This document shows positions 40,475 through 44,699 of a stretch of 44,699 bases of DNA, one piece after another. The notes below the pieces were generated by a model that did not search any database, was not told the DNA's origin, and saw only the letters and a list, made by a program, of their open reading frames with translations. A program made the position numbers and the translations under genes. This DNA comes from UBA2421 sp002343075 (GTDB lineage Bacteria > Planctomycetota > Phycisphaerae > Tepidisphaerales > Tepidisphaeraceae). Within the stretch, counting starts at the first letter, position 1. Each line of letters begins with the position of its first letter. The DNA lies in the NCBI GenBank assembly GCA_937982565.1, contig CALJLN010000031.1, positions 1 through 44,699 of the forward strand, read 5' to 3'.

Positions 40475-41516
40475 AACGCCAAGGGTATCCGTAGTTATCC
40501 CGACCGTGAGGCGCAGGGAATGGCTGTCGGAAGCGATTGCATCGCTGCAGGCTCAGACGGTGTCAGATTGGGAGGCTATCGTGGTTCACGATCGTGCTCA
40601 GGTTGGTGGTGGATTGCCCCAGCCCCTGGCTCTTTCCGCGGAAGACCGGCGGGTCAGAGAGTTTCTGGGTCCGCTCGATCGCGCCGGTGCCCCGGCGTGT
40701 CGCAACGAGGGTGTCCGGCAGTCGGTCGCTCCATACGTTGTTTTTCTTGATGACGACGATTTGCTGAAGCCCAGATGCTTGGAACGGCGCATCGCCAAAC
40801 TGGATGAAACACCGGAACTTGACATGGTAGTGGCTCAGTCAGAAGTGTTTTCCATCGTGCCAGGCGATGAGCAGTTGTTTTGGAATGAGTTCAGAATCGA
40901 GCGAGATCTCGATCGATTTTTACGGGGCGACCCCGCATGGCAGACCGCGGGTCCGATGTGGAGGCGCGCGTTTCTCGAGCGACTAGGCCCTTGGGACGAG
41001 GGAGCCTTAAGTTGGCAGGATTGGGAGTATCATACGCGCGCATTGTCACTTGGTTGCAAGTACACCCGCCTCAACGATGCTGATTGTTACTACCGTCGGC
41101 CGGGGGCAACAAGCATCAGCTTCAAGTCCGACAGCCCGGATCGCGTTGCAAACCGCCTAGCCGTTATCATGCGCGTGCGGCGATTTTTGTCTAATGCAGG
41201 CCAATTGACCAGCGTCCGTAATCGTGACCTGACAGGAGTTGTCTGCCATCTGCTGATGCCAGAAACGGTCACTGGCCGGTTAGAACTTCAGGCCCGAAGC
41301 AACCTGATTGCGAGCGCCATGGGTTTCTCGCTGATCACGGACCGGGTCGCGGCCCTACTATATCTCTACCTCCGCTTCCGTGCCTTGAGAGCAACATTTG
41401 CCGCGAGATCGGTAAGATTTGTCGTTCAGCAATTGTCCGGCCCTTCGATTCCTCTAGCATCCGGGCAACACCTTCGCGCAACTCGAGTTTGCTCTCCCTT
41501 CAAGAATTGCAGGTAG
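40449..41516 (+). CDS. Family 2 glycosyltransferase
   Basis: 355-residue GT-A enzyme. The N-terminal VSVVIPTVRRREWLSEAIAS and the metal/nucleotide site YVVFLDDDDLLKP (DDDD at 101-104) place it in GT2. The catalytic-side segment GALSWQDWEYHTRAL follows. The last hundred residues are variable and may contact the membrane. GAGGG stands five bases before the ATG at 40449. It overlaps the previous gene by 26 bases. Sugar and linkage are unknown. Confidence 0.88.
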   Translation: MMSVAAQTETPRVSVVIPTVRRREWLSEAIASLQAQTVSDWEAIVVHDRAQVGGGLPQPLALSAEDRRVREFLGPLDRAGAPACRNEGVRQSVAPYVVFLDDDDLLKPRCLERRIAKLDETPELDMVVAQSEVFSIVPGDEQLFWNEFRIERDLDRFLRGDPAWQTAGPMWRRAFLERLGPWDEGALSWQDWEYHTRALSLGCKYTRLNDADCYYRRPGATSISFKSDSPDRVANRLAVIMRVRRFLSNAGQLTSVRNRDLTGVVCHLLMPETVTGRLELQARSNLIASAMGFSLITDRVAALLYLYLRFRALRATFAARSVRFVVQQLSGPSIPLASGQHLRATRVCSPFKNCR

Positions 41517-41520
41517 GTTG

Positions 41521-42486
41521 ATGACTGACTTCACGTCCATTCTTATCTGTACCCGAAACCGATCTACTTCCCTCAGAAGCACCCTGAGAAGCGTCGAGGC
41601 CGCGTGTGCTGACCGAATGACCGAAGTTGTGGTCGTTGACAACGGCTCGACGGACGAGACTCGGGAGGTTGTGCTCGAAGCCAAGAAGTACATGCGATCT
41701 GTTCGATACGTACGCGAGGAATTGCCGGGGCTTGGTCACGCTCGAAACCGGGCGGTTCGCGAGTCGGCGGGCAAGCTAATCCTATTCACCGATGACGACG
41801 TGGAGGTGCCGCGGACTTGGATTGCGGATATGACAGCCCCCATACTGAGTGGCCAATATGATGCCGTCGCCGGTGGTATAAAGCTTGCGGATGAGCTGGT
41901 GCCGTCGTGGCTGGAGCCGGGTCTGCGGGCAAGGCTGGCATCGACGGAGCCGGGCTACGACCAGCCGCTTCAGTTCATTGGCGCAAACTTCTCATTTCAC
42001 CGCAGAGTGCTCGATCGAGTCCCGTTTTTTGATCCGGAACTCGGGCCGGGGGCACTTGGCGGTGCTGATGACACGCTGTTCGGTCGACAACTTACTGTTG
42101 CCGGGTTCAAGATCGCGTTTCGGCCGGATACTCTCGTAACTCATCACTTCGATGCTGCGAGATTGTCTCGCGAAGCCTGGTTGCGTGACGCCAAGGTGCG
42201 CGGAGAATCGTCTGCGTACTTGATTCATCATTGGCACCACTCGGTGATAAGCTGGCCTCGGTTGAAGATTTTACGCAAGCGATTGCAGCTCATGCTCTAT
42301 CGGCTGTGCAACCGTCGAGGGAATGGGGCGGCTGAAGCGGAACTCGCTGCGCTCCAGTATATTCATATGCTCCGCTTTCTTCTGAAGATTGAAGGCTTGG
42401 CGCGCAACTACGAGAGAGAGGGCCTGGTGAAGCTCCGCGGCGTGCTTCCCGACCTGCGGGATATTGATGACGGAGCGAGAACCTGA
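41521..42486 (+). CDS. Family 2 glycosyltransferase
   Basis: 321-residue GT2 enzyme, distinct from the one before it. It begins TSILICTRNRSTSLRSTLRS, has VVVVDNGSTDET and PGLGHARNRAV, the metal site LILFTDDDVEVP (DDD at 91-93), and FIGANFSFHRRVL with a GADDTLFGRQL acceptor/catalytic segment. The C-terminal hundred residues are rich in arginine and helices. Start at ATG 41521, four bases after the previous stop, with GGTAGG as a weak ribosome site. Its stop overlaps the next start as TGATG. Confidence 0.9.
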   Translation: MTDFTSILICTRNRSTSLRSTLRSVEAACADRMTEVVVVDNGSTDETREVVLEAKKYMRSVRYVREELPGLGHARNRAVRESAGKLILFTDDDVEVPRTWIADMTAPILSGQYDAVAGGIKLADELVPSWLEPGLRARLASTEPGYDQPLQFIGANFSFHRRVLDRVPFFDPELGPGALGGADDTLFGRQLTVAGFKIAFRPDTLVTHHFDAARLSREAWLRDAKVRGESSAYLIHHWHHSVISWPRLKILRKRLQLMLYRLCNRRGNGAAEAELAALQYIHMLRFLLKIEGLARNYEREGLVKLRGVLPDLRDIDDGART

Positions 42487-43019
42487 TGTGGCGTCCCGCA
42501 ATCGTTCCAACGAGGGATTACCTCTGCTCGGCTGTCGCAGCACGCGTTCCGTGGACTAGGCTACGGATGTGGCTTTACCGTCGGCTGGGGCTGAACGTCG
42601 GAGCTCGTAGTTCGATCTTGATGAACGTGCAGTTCCATTGCGCCGCGGAAATGGTGATCGGAGCGAACTGCGTGATCAACCCCTGGGTTTACCTTGATGG
42701 CCGCGGTGGTTTGCGCATCGGAAGCAATGTCAACATATCCTCTCACGCTTTGCTGATCGCTGGATTCCATGATGTGAACGACCCTTTTTTCGCGGGAGGA
42801 GCGTCGCGCATTACGATCGGAGATTATGTTTGGATTTGCACCGGGGCGAAGATTCTCCCCGGCGTGACGGTGGGGCGTGGAGCGGTAGTGGCAGCGGGGG
42901 CGGTGGTGACCAAAGACGTGTTGCCGTACGAGATTGTCGCAGGAGTTCCCGCAAGAAAGATCGGAGAGAGGTCCACTGACCTGCAATACCATCTTGACTA
43001 CCCTGTTTCGTGGACCTGA
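42486..43019 (+). CDS. Left-handed beta-helix acyltransferase (WcaF/Maa-like)
   Basis: 177-residue hexapeptide-repeat transferase that would O-acetylate a sugar using acetyl-CoA. After a 40-residue helical start, repeated hexapeptide turns are visible (AEMVIGANCVINPWVYLDG, RITIGDYVWICTGAKILPGV, TVGRGAVVAAGAVVTKDVLP). The family ending IVAGVPARKIGER is present. H95 in IAGFHDVND sits in the loop that carries the catalytic histidine in such enzymes. It overlaps the previous stop by one base and so belongs to the glycan operon. Confidence 0.9.
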   Translation: MWRPAIVPTRDYLCSAVAARVPWTRLRMWLYRRLGLNVGARSSILMNVQFHCAAEMVIGANCVINPWVYLDGRGGLRIGSNVNISSHALLIAGFHDVNDPFFAGGASRITIGDYVWICTGAKILPGVTVGRGAVVAAGAVVTKDVLPYEIVAGVPARKIGERSTDLQYHLDYPVSWT

Positions 43020-43020
43020 T

Positions 43021-43046
43021 TTGCGCTGGGGAAGCAGGCTGCGCAA
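43021..43046. repeat. Small inverted repeat after the acyltransferase gene
   Basis: TTGCGC (43021-43026) and GCGCAA (43041-43046) are separated by 14 bases, directly after the acyltransferase stop. The arms are short and no T-run follows, so a terminator role is weak. Confidence 0.25.
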
Positions 43047-43120
43047 TATGGTTCAAGTGTTCAAGGGTGTGTGCGTATCGGCACGCCTTTTGGCGGGTAC
43101 AAGACTCGAGTTGAAACTCA

Positions 43121-43894
43121 ATGAAGAACGCAGACTCCAATTCAAATGTTGGCCATTACGCTAAGAAGCAGTTGTTATGCCGGAGCGGGCTGATACGGTG
43201 GAGTCATGCGAGTCGTTTTAGGCTGGCGAGGCAACTGGTGGCAGGGCGTTCAGGCGGCCGTTTACTGGACTACGGTTGCGGGGACGGCACATTTCTTGGT
43301 TTGACGACGGACTTGTTTCCCGATGCAGTGGGGACTGATTGCGACGGCCCCCAAACGGACGATTGCGCTTCTAGGTACGCAGCATCGGGTTTAACCTTCA
43401 TCCACACCTCCCAATTGACGTCCCATCACGATCATCGATATGACGCCATTGTCTGCATGGAGACCTTGGAGCACTGTCTGCCAAGCGCTAGAGATTTCGT
43501 CTTAGGCGATCTCGCTCGACTCTGCCAGCCTCAAGGGATCGTGATCATCAGCGTTCCAATCGAGGTTGGGATTGTATTGCCACTTAAGCAAATGGCGCGA
43601 CGAATTGCAGGTTGGAGGAAGCTTGGGGATTATGCGACGAACGAGCGATACAGTTGGTCGGAACTCGCCCGAATGACATTTGCAACTGAGCGGACTGAGA
43701 TCGAGCGTCCGGTTTACAATAGCGTGCCGAGTCAGCCTTTGTCCGGATCGCACGGGCACAAGGGGTTTAACTGGAGGCGCCTTCGGATGGAGATTCGGCA
43801 GCACCTCAACATCGATCAAACGCACTTCTCTCCGATGGGCTGGAGCCGAGGTTTCCTGAGTAGTCAGGCGTGGTTCGTCTGTTCACCACGATAG
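43121..43894 (+). CDS. Class I SAM-dependent methyltransferase
   Basis: 257 residues. Motif I is RLLDYGCGDGTFL (48-59). A later VCMETLEHCLPSA is the usual post-motif acidic segment, and VIIISVPIEVG-like strands follow. The substrate is unknown, but the position suggests a sugar or glycan-lipid. The gene is visibly less GC-rich than most of the window and uses rarer codons for this sequence (AAT, TTA, ATA), a sign that it may have been acquired with a glycan cassette. A 101-base gap separates it from the acyltransferase; the start at 43121 has no strong ribosome site. Confidence 0.83.
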   Translation: MKNADSNSNVGHYAKKQLLCRSGLIRWSHASRFRLARQLVAGRSGGRLLDYGCGDGTFLGLTTDLFPDAVGTDCDGPQTDDCASRYAASGLTFIHTSQLTSHHDHRYDAIVCMETLEHCLPSARDFVLGDLARLCQPQGIVIISVPIEVGIVLPLKQMARRIAGWRKLGDYATNERYSWSELARMTFATERTEIERPVYNSVPSQPLSGSHGHKGFNWRRLRMEIRQHLNIDQTHFSPMGWSRGFLSSQAWFVCSPR

Positions 43895-43973
43895 AGAGTC
43901 AAAGGGCTGAGATGACCTTGAGAGTTGGTCGAGCAGGACACTCAAGAACCAAGGTAAACCTGAAGGCATCACG

Positions 43974-44699
43974 ATGACGCCCAAGCTGTTAACCATCGCG
44001 CATTCCTACGTCGTCAACGTCAACCGTCGGCTGGCGCATGAGATGGCGCGGCAGGGGGAGGGGCGGTGGGAGGTGACGGCGGTGGCGCCGGTGTATTTTC
44101 ATGGGGGGAATGACATCCGGCCGGTCACGTTTGAACCGATGCCCGATGAGCCTTGCCGCGTTGAGGCGGTGCCGGCGCGGTTCACGCGCAAGGTGCATTT
44201 GTTTACCTACTCTCGCCGTCTCAAGCGGCTGATGTGCGAGGGATGGGACTTCGTGCACTGCTGGGAAGAGCCTTACATACTTGCCGGCGGGCAGATCGCC
44301 TGGTGGACGCCGAAGCAGACGCCGATGGCGTTCTGGACGGCCCAAAATCTCCAGAAGCGTTACCCGCCGCCCTTCGGAAGGATCGAGAGATACTGTTTGA
44401 AGCGTTGTGACGGCTGGATGGCGTGCGGGCAGTCGGTCGTCGATGCGATGCTGCCGCGCGGCTATGCTGCCAAGCCGTATCGGATTATGCCGTTGGGCGT
44501 GGATCTGGAGCGGTTCGTGCCCAGCGGTGCGCAGCGGTCCGGTGTATTGCGCGAGTTGAACTGGGGCGATTCCGCCGGACCGATCATCGGCTATCTCGGT
44601 CGTTTCACTGAGGCCAAGGGGATGCGGGTGTTGATGGCGGCGCTCGATGCGGTGCGGTCGCCATGGCGGTTGCTGCTGGTGGGGGCGGGGGAGATGGAG
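43974..44699 (+). CDS. Family 4 glycosyltransferase, 5' part only
   Basis: The reading frame opens at ATG 43974 with GAAGG upstream and runs without a stop through the last base, giving the first 242 residues of a GT-B enzyme. Visible are TIAHSYVVNVNRRLAHEMAR, a GWDFVHCWEEPYILAGGQIA acceptor-domain strand, the inter-domain PYRIMPLGVDLERFVPSG, and the beginning of the C-terminal domain, IIGYLGRFTEAKGMRVLM. The donor-binding E-x7-E motif would lie beyond the window. GC content returns to the high level of the rest of the window here. Confidence 0.87.
   Translation, partial: MTPKLLTIAHSYVVNVNRRLAHEMARQGEGRWEVTAVAPVYFHGGNDIRPVTFEPMPDEPCRVEAVPARFTRKVHLFTYSRRLKRLMCEGWDFVHCWEEPYILAGGQIAWWTPKQTPMAFWTAQNLQKRYPPPFGRIERYCLKRCDGWMACGQSVVDAMLPRGYAAKPYRIMPLGVDLERFVPSGAQRSGVLRELNWGDSAGPIIGYLGRFTEAKGMRVLMAALDAVRSPWRLLLVGAGEME

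Noticed and set aside
1..44699. tRNA, rRNA, CRISPR, insertion sequence or prophage features
   Set aside because: No T-loop-like tRNA signature, regularly spaced repeat array, transposase or phage protein was noticed on either strand; a covariance-model search was not possible here.

Overview
The window reads as chromosomal DNA of a GC-rich planctomycete-like bacterium, probably near the Phycisphaerae. This is an inference. It rests on a secreted protein carrying an internal pseudopilin-like module, on intergenic spacers filled with short inverted repeats of kinds I associate with Planctomycetes and Verrucomicrobia, and on an IcmF-type acyl-CoA mutase pathway. No rRNA, tRNA, CRISPR array, transposase or phage gene was found. 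Apart from bases 1-341, no stretch longer than 300 bases lacks a gene.

Bases 1-341 are a non-coding mosaic with six TGTTCC/GGAACA half-sites forming parS-like palindromes. Bases 342-9881 form a catabolic block. It holds 4-hydroxyphenylpyruvate dioxygenase behind an XRE-cupin regulator, and divergently an enoyl-CoA hydratase/3-hydroxyacyl-CoA dehydrogenase fusion, then an SDR, an SCP2-type thiolase and a two-gene (split) version of the fused B12 mutase IcmF. Together they could take tyrosine to homogentisate and interconvert and beta-oxidise short branched or linear acyl-CoAs.

Bases 9953-27043 are mixed housekeeping genes: an AsmA-like protein, a UbiD-type decarboxylase, an unlisted 48-residue membrane protein, and a threonine-pathway operon (homoserine dehydrogenase, two coupled unknown genes, and a phosphoglycerate-mutase-like protein that is probably a homoserine kinase). 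These are followed by a metallophosphoesterase, yidC-mnmE, the pseudopilin-like secreted protein, a HigBA toxin-antitoxin pair, endonuclease IV and a Gfo/Idh/MocA oxidoreductase. yidC-mnmE is often origin-proximal in bacteria, which gives some context to the parS-like sites.

Bases 27096-44699 are a cell-surface glycan region, all on the + strand. The first part is a lipid-linked sugar module: a GT39-like transferase, a PAP2 phosphatase-GT2 fusion, a TIM-barrel sugar isomerase and a TMTC-like membrane TPR protein. The second part is an O-antigen/exopolysaccharide locus: a GT4, a Wzy-like polymerase, a TylF-type methyltransferase, a Wzm/Wzt ABC exporter, a DVRDV-motif transferase, two GT2 enzymes, a hexapeptide acyltransferase, a SAM methyltransferase and a GT4 cut by the window end. 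Several late genes (about 39.5-43.9 kb) look less GC-rich, as expected of an exchangeable glycan cassette.
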